This document shows, one piece after another, positions 21,601 to 44,331 of a stretch of DNA of 64,000 bases. Position 1 is the stretch's first letter; every line of letters starts with the position of its first letter. Source of the stretch: Brachycybe producta (lineage: Eukaryota; Arthropoda; Diplopoda; Playtdesmida; Andrognathidae); assembly GCA_036925085.1 (NCBI GenBank), contig JAUPFP010000003.1, positions 6,069,479-6,133,478 on the forward strand. Direction: 5' to 3'. A program made the position numbers and the translations under genes. Under the pieces are notes generated by a model. The model saw only the letters and a list, made by a program, of their open reading frames with translations, was not told the DNA's origin and made no database searches.

Positions 21601-23475
21601 TAAATTTCATGTTCTTTGATGTTGTCAAACGATTTTTTTTAATTTTTTGTAAACAAAAAGTTTATTTTTTGATCTTTTGTTGCTCTGTAATAGCATAGCA
21701 ATAAATATTAAGCCCCGTCTATCTTTCTTTCATTGTATGTGTAACGCTGTACAAACAAGGACAAAAACGCATAAGCACACGGAATTTATATAAATTTAAA
21801 TGAACCGCTTTTTTCTCAAGGTCAAGATTATGTTGCGCTCTCCCAATCCAAGAACCCCATGATATTAAATTGGAGAAGGGAAAAGGTTGGAAAGGGTAGA
21901 GGGAGATAGAGAGAGAAATGTGGAGGGGATAAAAGAGGGAGAGAGAAACTGAAATTGAAATGAAAGTAATAAAAAAAGGAACAAACGACGCGCATGCGCA
22001 CACCAGAGAAAATGAAAAGCTCATTTTCTTTTTCAAATATAAAAAGGGGAGGGGATAATAGCAGCAAAATTAAACTAGAATTTATCACAGGCAAATGTGC
22101 CCAGCATTAGAAGTACTTTTGCTCCACCCTTTTATGACGTCATCAATTTCTAATTGATGACTGATTGTTACTTGGTCTGATGTCACATGCTCTGCCCTTT
22201 TCAATTTCTAATTGGTTTATTACTTGGTTTGACGTCATAAAAAGGGCTTAGGAATTTGGCTACCGTCATTTACGACGGGTTACCCCACTAGTATAAAATA
22301 CGATTGATAAGACAATAAAGTTTCTGCGCAATGCATGTAGACCTATCCCAAAATCGTTCAAGGCTATATTCCACCAGAACAGTATGCAATGTTTTGAATG
22401 CAGTTTTTTTGTAAAATGTACAGTGACCAACAAACATGAACATATAAAACATTGATAAAATCTATCAGAGCCGGGTTAAGGTATACACATGCCCCTGGGC
22501 AAAATTTTAAATATTAAAACTAACACTTGGACACACTTGACTTTGTTTTTTTGGAAAAAAATGATTTTAAAGTTAAGAGAAGATTCATGGCTTACTTTGC
22601 TGAGCTTTTCCAGTGCCAAAAACCGTTTTGACTATTCACGATATACGTTTATTTGGGCTCTCCTACCATAGATTGAGTTAGAAAAAATGCAACTTTAAAC
22701 TCATTTCCTCAGAAATGTGTTTTTTTTTTAGTTGTGCAACTCTTCTACCCGAGGTGCTATAAGAGGACAAGCAATTTTTTATTCTGATTTTCAAGTGTTA
22801 GTTTTAATTATTAGCATACTCTAGTCCAGCGCTCGCCAACCTTTCGGACCTCATGGACCACTAAATTCAAAATTTTAAATCACGCGGACCACTAATATGA
22901 ATTGTTCTTAAAAAGGTAAATACGTTTGTCAAATAATGATCAGAGAACTTCCATTTTATTAATATAAAATCTTTAAAGGTTGTTTAATTGTAACAAAATT
23001 ATTAATGTTAGTTTAATTATTACAAAGTAATTGAAGCTTAAGGAATAAGCGTGTGGTGGGAGAAACTGAACGAAATGTAGCTCTCGTGTGCCGTATTTTA
23101 CGAGAACTGTACTAGACTCGAGTACATTTCGTGAATTTAGCGCAATAGAAAGGCGAAAATTGTCACTCAGAATATAAGAATTTAGTAGAATATTTTTTGT
23201 GTTTTATTATTAATAAAACAAAAACAAAAAATGCAAATATTGTCCAGATTTTTCTGCGGACCACCAAAATGTTTTTACGGACCACCGGTTGGCGACCACT
23301 GCTCTAGTCAACAAATGCATTTAACACGTACCAAAAAAAGGGAGGTGTTACATATTATCTTAATGCCCCAATTTTTCCTATAAACTAATTTCAAGATTTA
23401 GAAAAGTTGTACATTACCTATAGCAAGTAGTTGGAAACAGGAATAAATGAAAAAAAGTGTCAGGCACATTTTCAT
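12681..23475 (-). CDS. Secreted alpha-carbonic anhydrase, copy 1 (7 exons, 311 aa)
   Basis: It catalyses reversible CO2 hydration outside the cell, a role used in ion balance and often in carbonate biomineralisation. Exons in coding order: 23418-23475, 19157-19213, 18919-19089, 17737-17903, 16177-16269, 15062-15295, 12681-12836. All introns are GT-AG, and phases 1,1,1,0,0,0 join without a stop. Residues 1-19 form a hydrophobic signal peptide starting MKMCLTLFF. Motifs: NNGHT (H94, proton shuttle), FHFHWGS (H128, H130), GSEHT, MEGHFVH (E151, third zinc ligand H153 across the exon 4/5 junction), SLTVPPC (T237 gatekeeper, C241). C52 and C241 match the conserved secreted-form disulfide. The C-terminus is Tyr/Asn-rich. 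There is no Gly-Asn repeat insert as in nacreins. A TATA-like CCTTATATA lies about 60 bases upstream of the ATG. No AATAAA is seen within about 400 bases after the stop. The family call is firm; physiological role is inferred. Confidence 0.95.
12915..13990. mobile_element. TIR element hosting a nested foldback MITE
   Basis: The left end GCACCTCGGCTGAAAGAG followed by TGGCACAACTA, a poly-A run and AAAATGAGTTTAA has an inverted counterpart at 13935-13990 (AACTCATTTTGCC.. to ..TTATGCCACTCTTCCGGACG). The foldback MITE 12976-13797 sits inside it next to the TTTAA, so it was a later insertion. Related ends occur near 15616, 22735 and 33948. Confidence 0.55.
12976..13797. repeat. Foldback MITE, near-complete palindrome, copy in unit 1
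   Basis: The arms of about 400 bp are near-perfect complements (left TACATCACAAAATTTCTTCG, right CGAAGTAATTTTGCGATGTA). Conserved blocks are shared with the element at 8486-9026. It lies in the last intron of carbonic anhydrase copy 1. Confidence 0.75.
14285..14352. repeat. Short GCCCTAAA repeat element end
   Basis: GTGTGGGACATTTGCCCTAA is followed by four degenerate GCC(C)TAA units. The complement of its start closes the arrays at 7192 and 24550. A duplicate lies at 32525-32600. Confidence 0.6.
14705..14940. mobile_element. MITE rich in CTATC/GATAG hairpins
   Basis: The ends AAGCCCCGTTTT and AAAAACGAGGCTT are inverted. In between, more than a dozen GATAGTT/AACTATC and CATGACAG motifs alternate in orientation and can form multiple hairpins. 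It lies in intron 6 of carbonic anhydrase copy 1, with a counterpart at 32945-33182 in copy 2, so it predates the duplication. Confidence 0.6.
15993..16056. repeat. Perfect 22-bp inverted repeat (hairpin)
   Basis: The arms 15993-16014 and 16035-16056 are exact complements (GTCTCTTTAACGTAATTC plus four bases), around an AAATAAATAAATAAA-containing loop. Flanks AGAAATTTCT extend the symmetry. The duplicate is at 34317-34380. It is probably a compact foldback MITE in intron 5. Confidence 0.75.
16424..16985 (+). mobile_element. Solo LTR (Ty3/Gypsy-type), 562 bp, 4-bp TSD
   Basis: It starts TGTAACACCC and ends TTGTTACA, flanked by the target duplication CACT (16420-16423 and 16986-16989). The paralogous site in unit 2 near 34735 is the uninterrupted empty site with a single CACT, proving the borders and showing insertion after the duplication. 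It has a TATA box TATAAAAG at 16631-16638. It is related to the LTRs at 45382-46043 and 57450-58080 (shared GGTGTACACAGG and the TATAAAA block). It lies within intron 4 of carbonic anhydrase copy 1. Confidence 0.93.
17030..17570. repeat. Unclassified repeat with hAT-like CAGTGGCGTAGCCAGG end
   Basis: The left edge near 17033 is a CAGTGGCGTAGC-type end common on hAT MITEs, followed by a G-run. No matching right end was identified. Present in both duplication units (34789 onward). Confidence 0.35.
18010..18259 (+). mobile_element. Helitron-like 3' fragment
   Basis: It ends in the hairpin CCCGTCATTTATGACGGG, then TTACCCCACTTG (CTAG changed to CTTG here; CTAG retained in the duplicate ending at 35985). 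Upstream is the inverted pair around CAGCATTAGAA and TTCTAATGCTGGG seen in the other family members. In intron 3 of carbonic anhydrase copy 1. Confidence 0.55.
18380..18860. repeat. Foldback MITE fragment
   Basis: It matches the right arm and part of the left arm of the TTAAGAGGCTACATC family and ends GATTTTTCAAAGTAATTTTG then CAATGTAGCCTCTTAA. The left end is truncated. Confidence 0.6.
19245..20200 (+). pseudogene. 5'-truncated LINE 3' end (RT thumb), unit 1 copy
   Basis: The frame 19251-19559 encodes the end of a Jockey/CR1-like RT: a thumb segment with NSDKTRLICFG and DYLGIVFDSKLNF. After it come decayed frames with a YIRPCLEYG box near 19600. The 3' end at about 20150 has AATAAAG followed by an ATTATTATTATTG tail. 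Stops and frameshifts show it is dead. The copy at 37080-38035 in unit 2 shows insertion before the duplication. It sits in intron 1, antisense to the carbonic anhydrase gene. Confidence 0.8.
20500..20542. repeat. Perfect 18-bp hairpin
   Basis: GAGTACTCTGAAATAATG is followed by a 7-base loop and its exact complement. The unit 2 copy near 38338-38380 has one arm mismatch (GAGTGCTC). Several AGAGTT/CTCTGAAA motifs around it suggest a MITE-like origin. Confidence 0.7.
21715..22291 (+). mobile_element. Helitron-like non-autonomous element, unit 1 copy
   Basis: It begins near TCTATCTTTCTTTCATTG, preceded by TTAAGCCCCG. It carries the CCAAGAACCCCATGATATT block, a GA-rich tract and GCGCATGCGC, and ends with the hairpin CCGTCATTTACGACGG, TTACCCCACTAG, then T. 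The same 5' and 3' ends occur at 39475-40043. No Rep/helicase coding is present. Confidence 0.6.
22827..23301. mobile_element. hAT-type MITE, 475 bp, 8-bp TSD
   Basis: The ends CAGCGCTCGCCAACC and GGTTGGCGACCACTG are imperfect inverted repeats of hAT type. They are flanked by the 8-bp duplication CTCTAGTC at 22819-22826 and 23302-23309. The unit 2 copy is at 40574-41047 with the same TSD, so it inserted before the duplication. Located in intron 1. Confidence 0.88.
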
Positions 23476-24049
23476 TGTTAGGCCCTACAGTTAATTAGTA
23501 AAATATATAGATATACTAATAGATTGTGTGTTGTATATAAGGAGACAAACTTAAATTGATATAAATTGAAAACTAAAATTGTTAAAGATGGTATTTATAT
23601 AAATCACAATGGCTCACGGTATATACTGTAGATAAAATTTACCCACTTCCATGAGCCAGGTGTTCCATAAACTTATGCAGTAACTTTTTTTTGTTGACAA
23701 TGTCAAGTTGTATTGCTCGCTGTATTTATTAACAATCATCAACACATTATTTTTTTTGTTGCTATTGTGTCAATATGGAATTCATTCATAATTAAGAGAA
23801 GGTCACAAGGTTAATATTAACCTAAATGATATATTGTCAATGTACATAGGGATTTACAAAAGTAATATGCCCTACATTACAATGTTATAGACCTATTTAT
23901 GTGGCAAATATATATATATACTCAATACATAATACAGATTTTCAGGAATCGAGGCAATATAAACTGTACAGGGCTCATTTGTCATTTGACATTTCAAAAA
24001 AATAAATGTAGAAGAAAAAAATTCTACCTATCTGGGGATATAGATACTT

Positions 24050-24550
24050 GCCCTAAAGCCATTTGCCCTAAAAGGACATTTGTCCTAAATCCACTTTCCC
24101 TAAATCCACTTGTCCTAAATCCACTTGCCCTAAAACCGTTTGTCCTAAAGGGACATTTGCCCTAAAGACACTTGCCCTAAAAGAACATTTGTCCTAAAAC
24201 CATTCGCCCTAAAAGGACGTTTGCTCTGCAAACCATTTGCCCTAAAGGGACATTTGCTCTAAAACAACTTTATTGTTCTCTCTTTTCATACGGTTTAGTG
24301 TCTTTTGGTAGAATATGATAAATAAGTTCTGCACGTCACAGGCACACAAAAAACGGCAAATGACGTAAATTTATGCTACTGATTAGGACAAGTGGTTTTA
24401 GGACAAATGTCTCTTTAGGGTAAATGGTTTTAGGGCAAATGTCTCTTTAGGGTAAATGGTTTTAGGGCAAATGTCTCTTTAGGGCACATGGTTTTAGGGC
24501 AAATGTCTCTTTAGGGTAAATGTTTTTAAGGCAAATGTCCCACACCCCTA
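24050..24550. repeat. Inverted GCCCTAAA / TTTAGGGC minisatellite element, unit 1
   Basis: 24050-24260 holds about 13 degenerate units in the GCCCTAAA orientation, mixing CATTTGCCCTAAAGGGA and CCACTTGCCCTAAA types. 24385-24550 holds the opposite orientation as 32-bp higher-order units combining TCTCTTTAGGGTAAATGG and TTTTAGGGCAAATG. Between them is a 120-bp spacer. Unit 2 has one fewer 32-bp unit. Confidence 0.8.
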
Positions 24551-24640
24551 TACCAGAAAGAAAATTTAGAAAATCACAAAAAAATTATAAAAATGGTAAA
24601 ACAAATACTCAATATAAAAAACGAAGTTCGAAGAGGTCAT

Positions 24641-24646
24641 TTTATT
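24641..24646 (-). promoter_or_regulatory. Polyadenylation signal AATAAA for the exon at 24676-24891
   Basis: The canonical hexamer on the minus strand lies 30 bases downstream of the stop codon of the putative terminal exon. The equivalent in unit 2 is at 42355-42360. Confidence 0.45.
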
Positions 24647-24675
24647 AATAATCTAAAAAAAAAGAATAGCTACAT

Positions 24676-24891
24676 CTAGCAAGCAATGAGTGTCATTATT
24701 GTTTTGAGTGAGATTATTTTGTCTTTGTTGCAGTCATAACAGTCTTTTTGGTCTTTTTCTTGGAGCATGTTGTTAAAAATACGATCTGTTGCATGCTTAA
24801 TTGTTGAAGTCAATCCCTTATTATGGCCAAATTTTCTTTCTATCATTTTTTTCTTCTGAGACTTGATTACATAAAGGTGATTGAATCCACA
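24676..24891 (-). CDS. Putative 3'-terminal exon of an unidentified gene, unit 1
   Basis: A strong acceptor (TTCCTTTCAG) is followed by 71 open codons and a TAG, with AATAAA 30 bases later. This layout looks like a last coding exon. The peptide is Lys-rich and hydrophilic (starts CGFNHLYVIK, ends TIMTLIAC) with a CYDC motif, and I do not recognise a family. Upstream exons were not found. They may lie in the preceding DNA, or the exon may be an orphan from the rearrangement. The duplicate has a 1-base indel that changes the frame. Confidence 0.4.
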   Translation of the reverse strand, partial: CGFNHLYVIKSQKKKMIERKFGHNKGLTSTIKHATDRIFNNMLQEKDQKDCYDCNKDKIISLKTIMTLIAC

Positions 24892-25012
24892 CTGAAAGGA
24901 AGTTACTTGATTAATATTTAGGCAGTAGGCCTATCATATGCTTGAACAATAGATGCTTAGTGTCCAGTTTTATCCTTTCAGTATGTACATGTACATTTCC
25001 AGTGCCACCTTA

Positions 25013-25986
25013 AGAGGCTACATCACAAAATTACTTTGAAAAATCTCCACAAAGAAATCTAGCATTGTAGCATTATCTTGAAAAACAAACCGACATTTCT
25101 ATGTGACCCATTTCTCTCTCTTACCATCACCCTTAGCCATCGTAGGGCCTTATCTTAGTTTGCTCATTTCTGTTCTATAAGTTAGGGACCCTGTTATTAC
25201 TCTGTTTACATCTACACCAGTGCCCAAGTTTCTTGAAGATTAATATCGGTCACCTCTTCTTTTGAAATCCAACTGAAAATTATCACTAAAAATAGCTATT
25301 TCCTTATTGCCCATTTTTCCTATAAATTGTAACTTCCAAAACAACAAATAAAGTGTCTTTGTTTAAACTGCTACTGTGTAGTTGTGTTTTATTTTGTTCA
25401 TTTTCTTTAGTGAGTTGATTTATTTTAAAGTACAAAAGTTAGTTAGGCAGCAGAGGGACCTCTTTAAACTCTGTGGTTTACTTTGTAAGTCCTATAACAA
25501 AGAAAAATTAGCTACAGCATCGTTTTTCTATTGAACCCATAGACCCGATGTTAAAGAAAAAATGTTAATTTTAAAAATACACAGTTGCGGCAATATGTTT
25601 CTTTTTCATATTTGAAGTTGTCCAATATTAAGTTTTCAAAGTGCAATGTGCACCTTAAATATATGCTGGTCGAGTGATAGAATGACAAAATGTTGGTTAG
25701 TATACTCCTCATAAGAAAAAATGTTGGTAAAAATACCTAAAAATAATTTTAAAAAAATAAAGAAAAAATCAGCACGTGCGCCAATGTGTTGGCTTCACTC
25801 TGATTTACTTGTGGTTTTTAAAATTGCTTTTAGGTATTTTTATCAACATTTTAATGGATGCATATTCTTATTTGGGCGGAGTTTAACATAAGATGTAGAA
25901 ATTCGCGATTTTTAAAGTTTTTAAAAATAAAAAAACACCAATTTTTTTGTCATTTTATCACTAGATCAGCGTATATATAAGGTGCA
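25013..25986. repeat. Foldback MITE, interrupted and cut by the duplication junction
   Basis: It begins TTAAGAGGCTACATCAC and is interrupted at about 25070-25520 by non-homologous sequence. It resumes with the family blocks (ATCGTTTTTCTATTGAACCC, GTGCAATGTGCACC) and stops abruptly at GTGCACATT, where unit 2 starts. In unit 2 the element continues beyond 43738. Confidence 0.7.
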
Positions 25987-26702
25987 CATTTCCGGCAAAC
26001 GGCCTGATTGGTTGTTTGTCAGAAAGGTTACTTGAAAAGTCTCTCAAAGTTGAACATGTGCAACTCAATGAGACTGAGTTTGACACTAGTTAAAAGGAAC
26101 GTTTTATCCAGTTGCTTGTCACATCACTATAAACAATGAAGTTGCATGCATTTCACATATGTGACATGCATGCAACTTCAATGTGCAACATGTGCAATAT
26201 TGCACATTTTATTGCATTAAAAGTTGCTAGTGTAATAGGGGCTTTAGAGAGCTGCATCCAGGTTTTCATCTGGATCGGAGACTAGTGAAAAAACGTTGAA
26301 GTTCGACATTTAAATGTGAAAATTAAATGAAAAAAACTCTCGTAAACTTTTGTACGGCTTAGTTCAGAATTAAAAATCTGCTTCTCTTTCGACCACACAT
26401 ACGGAAAATCAGCGAAGAATATCAGGTCAGAAAAGAATTTTAGAAAAAATGGGAAAAAAAAAACTGGCCGATATTCTCGTAAGAAAAAAAAAAAGTTGAG
26501 ATTGGCTTAACTTTTTTTTTTTTTGGACAGAATTTACTGTCAGTATTCTGAATAATTACAACAGTACAAACGAACCTAATAAAATCAACCCCTCACAATA
26601 AAGAGAGGATTATTATTTGTCTTTTTCTTTTCTAGGGATATTTTCTGAAGATTAAAAAAAGTTCCGTATGTGTGTTCCCCGCTTTACGTAGCTTTATATT
26701 TG

Positions 26703-27560
26703 TTTACTAGTGGGGTAACCCGTCATAAATGACGCGAGCCAAAGGTCAACATTATGTTGTGCTCTCCCCATCCAAGAACCCCATGATATTAAATTGGAGA
26801 GGGGGAAAAGGTTGGAAAGGGTAGGGGAGAGAGAGAGAAACGTGGAGGGGAAAATAGGGGGAGTGAGAAACTGAAATGAAAGGAGTAAAAAAAGGAACAA
26901 ACGACGCGCATGCGCACACCAGAGAAAAAGAAAAGCTCATATCCTCTTTCAAATATAAAAATGTGAGGGGGTAATAGTAGCAAAATTAAACTAGAATTTA
27001 TCACAGGCAATAGTGCCCAGCATTAGAAATTCTTTTCCTTCGCCCTTTTATGACGTCAGACCAAGTAACAAACCCAATTAGAAATTGATGACGTTCATAA
27101 AAGGCCTGAGCAAAATAAATTCTAATGCTGGGCACAATTGCCCGTGATAAACTGTAGTTTAATTTTGCTACTATTATTCCCTCCCCTTTTTATATTTGAA
27201 AGAGAAAATGAGCTTTTCATTTTCTCTGGTGTGCGCATGCGCGTCGTTTATTCCTTTTTTTACTCTTTTCATTTCAATTTCAGTTTCTCCCTTCCCTTTT
27301 TTCCCCTCCACGTTTCTCTCTCCCTCTCTCTCTCTCCCTCTCTCTCTCTCCCTCTGTCTCTTTCCCCCTACCCTTTCCAACCTTTTCCCCTCTCCAATTT
27401 AATAACATCGGGTTCTTGAATGGGGAGAGTGCAACATAATGTTGACCTTGAGAAAAAAAGCGGTTCATTTAAATTTACATAAATTCCGATGTGCTTACGC
27501 GTTTTTGTCCTTGTTTGCACAGCGTTACACATACAGGGATAGAACGACAGACGGAGCTTA
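26703..27560 (-). mobile_element. Helitron-like palindromic element, unit 2 copy
   Basis: Counterpart of 11703-12560, with the same CTAG terminus at 26703-26706, the same large internal inverted repeat, and indels only in the GA/CT tracts. Confidence 0.6.
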
Positions 27561-27680
27561 ATATATATACTGTATAATCATAGGCATCCTATGATAAACA
27601 AATATAAAGCTACATAAAGCGTGGAACACACATACGGAATTTAACAGAACATACGGAAATAAAAAGGTTTAGTGGAAGTG

Positions 27681-41221
<13,541 letters not shown>

Positions 41222-41784
41222 TGTTAGGCCCTACAGTTAATTAGTAAAATATATAGATATACTAATAGATTGTGTGTTGTATATAAGGAGACAAACTTAA
41301 ATTGATATAAATTGAAAACTAAAATTGTTAAAGATGGTATTTATATAAATCACAATGGCTCACGGTATATACTGTAGATAAAATTTACCCACTTCCATGA
41401 GCCAGGTGTTCCATAAACTTATGCAGTAACTTTTTTTTGTTGACAATGTCAAGTTGTTTTGCTCGCTGCATTTATTAACAATCATCAACACATTATTTTT
41501 GTTGTTGCTATTGTGTCAATATGGAATTCATTCATAATTAAGAGAAGGTCACAAGGTTAACATTAACCTACATGATATATTGTCAATGTACATAGGGATT
41601 TACAAAAGTAATATGCCCTACATTACAATGTTATAGACCTATTTATGTGGCAAATATATATATACTCAATACATAATACACATTTTCAGGAATCGAGGCA
41701 ATATAAATTGTACAGGGCTCATTTGTCATTTGACATTTCAAAAAAATAAATGTAGAAGAAAAAAATTCTACCTATCTGGGGATA

Positions 41785-42255
41785 TAGATAATTGCCCTAA
41801 AGCCATTTGCCCTAAAGGGACATTTGTCCCAAATCCACTTTCCCTAAATCCACTTGTCCTAAATCCACTTCCCCTAAAACCATTTGTCCTAAAGGAACAT
41901 TTGCCCTAAAGACACTTGCCCTAAAAGAACATTCGTCCTAAAACCATTCGCCCTAAAAGGACGTTTGCTCTGCAAACCATTTGCCCTAAAGGGACATTTG
42001 CTCTAAAACCACTTTATTGTTCTCTCTTTTCATACGGTTTAGTGTCTTTTGGTAGAATATGATAAATAAGTTCTGCACGTCACAGGCACACAAAAAACGC
42101 CAAATGACGTAAGTTTATGCTACTGATTAGGACAAGTGGTTTTAGGACAAATGTCTCTTTAGGGTAAATGGTTTTAGGGCAAATGTCTCTTTAGGGCACA
42201 TGGTTTTAGGGCAAATGTCTCTTTAGGGTAAATGTTTTTAGGGCAAATGTCTCAC
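41785..42255. repeat. Inverted GCCCTAAA / TTTAGGGC minisatellite element, unit 2
   Basis: Counterpart of 24050-24550 with one 32-bp unit less in the right-hand array. Confidence 0.8.
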
Positions 42256-42389
42256 ACCCCTATGCCAGAAAGAAAATTTAGAAAATCACAAAAAAATTAT
42301 AAAAATGGTAAAACAAATACTCAATATAAAAAAAACTAGGTTCGAAGAGGTCATTTTATTAATAATCTAAAACAAAAGAATAGCTACAT

Positions 42390-42604
42390 CTAGCAAGCAA
42401 TGAGTGTCATTATTGTATTGAGTGAGATTATTTTGTCTTTGTTGCAGTCATAACAGTCTTTTTGGTCTTTTTCTTGGAGCATGTTGTTAAAAATACGATC
42501 TGTTGCATGCTTAATTGTTGAAGTCAATCCCTTATTATGGCCAAATTTTCTTTCTATCATTTTTTTTTCTGAGCCTTGATTACATAAAGGTGATTGAATC
42601 CACA
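42390..42604 (-). pseudogene. Putative terminal exon, unit 2 copy with 1-base indel
   Basis: Counterpart of 24676-24891 with the same acceptor, stop and AATAAA. A lysine-codon A-run is one base shorter overall, so a reading phase open in unit 1 is closed here after about 15 codons, while a different upstream phase becomes continuous. Which copy keeps the ancestral frame cannot be told from the window. Confidence 0.4.
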
Positions 42605-43134
42605 CTGAAAGGAAGTTACTTGATTAATATTTAGGCAGTAGGCCTATCATATGCTTGAACAATAGATGCTTAGTGTCCAGTTTTATCCTTTCAGTATGTA
42701 CATGTACATTTCCAGTGCCACCTTAAGAGGCTACATCGCAAAATTACTTTGAAAAATCTCCACAAAGAAATCTAGCATTGTAGCATTATCTTGAAAAACA
42801 AACCGACATTTCTATGTGACCCATTTCTCTCTCTTACCATCACCCTTAGCCATCGTAGGGCCTTATCTTAGTTTGCTCATTTCTGTTCTATAAGTTAGGG
42901 AGCCTGTTATTACTCTGTTTACATCTACACCAGTGCCCAAGTTTCTTGAAGATTAATATCGGTCACCTCTTCTTTTGAAATCCAACTGAAAATTATCACT
43001 AAAAATAGCTATTTCCTTATTGCCCTTTTTCCTATAAATTGTAACTTCCAAAACAACAAATAAAGTGTTTTTGTTTAAACTGCTACTGTGTAGTTGTGTT
43101 TTATTTTGTTCATTTTCTTTAGTGAGTTGATTTA

Positions 43135-43187
43135 TTTTAAAGTACTTTAAAGTTACTTTAAAGTACTTTAAAGTATTTTAAAGTAGT
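43135..43187. repeat. TTTAAAGTAC tandem repeat, about five copies
   Basis: Units are palindromic around AAAGTACTTT. Unit 1 has a single copy at the matching place near 25430, so this is a private expansion. Confidence 0.85.
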
Positions 43188-43749
43188 TAGTTAGGCAGCA
43201 GAGGGACCTCTTTAAACTCTGTGGTTTACTTTGTAAGTCCTTTAACAAAGAAAAATTAGCTACAGCATCGTTTTTCTATTGAACCCATAGACCCGATGTT
43301 AAAGAAAAAATGTTAATTTTAAAAATACACAGTTGCGGCAATATGTTTATTTTTCATATTTGAAGTTGTCCAATATTAAGTTTTCAAAGTGCAATGTGCA
43401 CCTTAAATATATGCTGGTCGAGTGATAGAATGACAAAATGTTGGTTAGTATACTCCTCATAAGAAAAAATGTTGGTAAAAATACCTAAAAATAATTTTTA
43501 AAAAAATAAAGAAAAAAATAGCACGTGCGCCAATGTGTTGGCGTAACTCTGATTTACTTGTGGTTTTTAAAATTGCTTTTAGGTATTTTTATCAACATTT
43601 TAATGGATGCATATTCTTATTTGGGCGGAGTTTAACATAAGATGTAGAAATTCGCGATTTTTAAAGTTTTTAAAAATAAAAAAACACCAATTTTTTGTCA
43701 TTTTATCACTAGATCAGCGTATATATAAGGTGTACATTGCACTTTGAAC

Positions 43750-44331
43750 TAGAGACCTACATTGAGTAAAAATTTGAAGCCCAGCTCAGCCCAGCCCATG
43801 AGACTTTATGCTGGGCCCAGCCCACTGGGCCTGGTGCCCATGAAGTCCATAAAGCCCACGAAGCCCACCAGGCCCACGAAGCCCACAGGCCTTTAACATA
43901 AATATGCCGATCTAAGCCCAGCCAAAAAGCCCACCATCTGATGGGCTTTGTGTAGGTCTCTAATTTCCACACTAAATGGTTCACAAGTTCACATGTTTAC
44001 CAAGAAAAGAAACTGCCCCATTAACGGCTTTAATATGTTTATTTTATTGATTGGTCAGTGAGGAATATGTTATACTTTCATTAATGTGTGAAATAATATG
44101 TGGTTCAGTTCTATACATTTGTAAAGAACCCCATGAGAGAAATGTGATGAAACGCCTTCCAAACCCGTGATGCCCACAAAGGCCACCAAACCCACGAGGC
44201 CCACAAATTCCCCCAGGCCCCTGAAGCCCACGAGGCCCACGAAGCCCACCAGGCCTACGAAGCCCACCAGGCTCATGAAGCCCACCAGGCCCACAAAGCC
44301 CACCAGCCCATGGGCTTTATGTAGGTCTCTA
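43750..44331. mobile_element. hAT-type MITE with internal GCCCAC minisatellite, 8-bp TSD
   Basis: Perfect 13-bp inverted ends TAGAGACCTACAT / ATGTAGGTCTCTA are flanked by the duplication CTTTGAAC (43742-43749 and 44332-44339). It splits the foldback MITE, which continues on both sides. An extra internal copy of the end (TGTAGGTCTCTA) lies at 43951-43962. Two arrays of 9/18-bp units (GCCCACGAAGCCCACCAG) fill 43840-43895 and 44160-44310. Long ORFs across them are low-complexity artefacts. Confidence 0.9.

Larger units (their letters stand above)
11024..25986. repeat. Tandem duplication unit 1 (14,963 bp)
   Basis: This unit reappears directly downstream from 25987 in the same orientation with very high identity. 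The left border, the junction at 25987 and the right border at 43735 all share CATT, so the breakpoint has 4-bp microhomology. It contains alpha-carbonic anhydrase copy 1 and the terminal exon at 24676-24891. Compared with unit 2 it has a private solo LTR (16424-16985) and lacks the RTE LINE. Confidence 0.92.

Noticed and set aside
24050-24550. Interstitial telomere array
   Set aside because: TTAGGG occurs only inside longer 15-18-bp units, in both orientations, and with fixed element ends. No pure hexamer run.
24050-24550. CRISPR-like regular repeats
   Set aside because: Eukaryotic context, units directly adjacent without unique spacers, and no cas-like genes.
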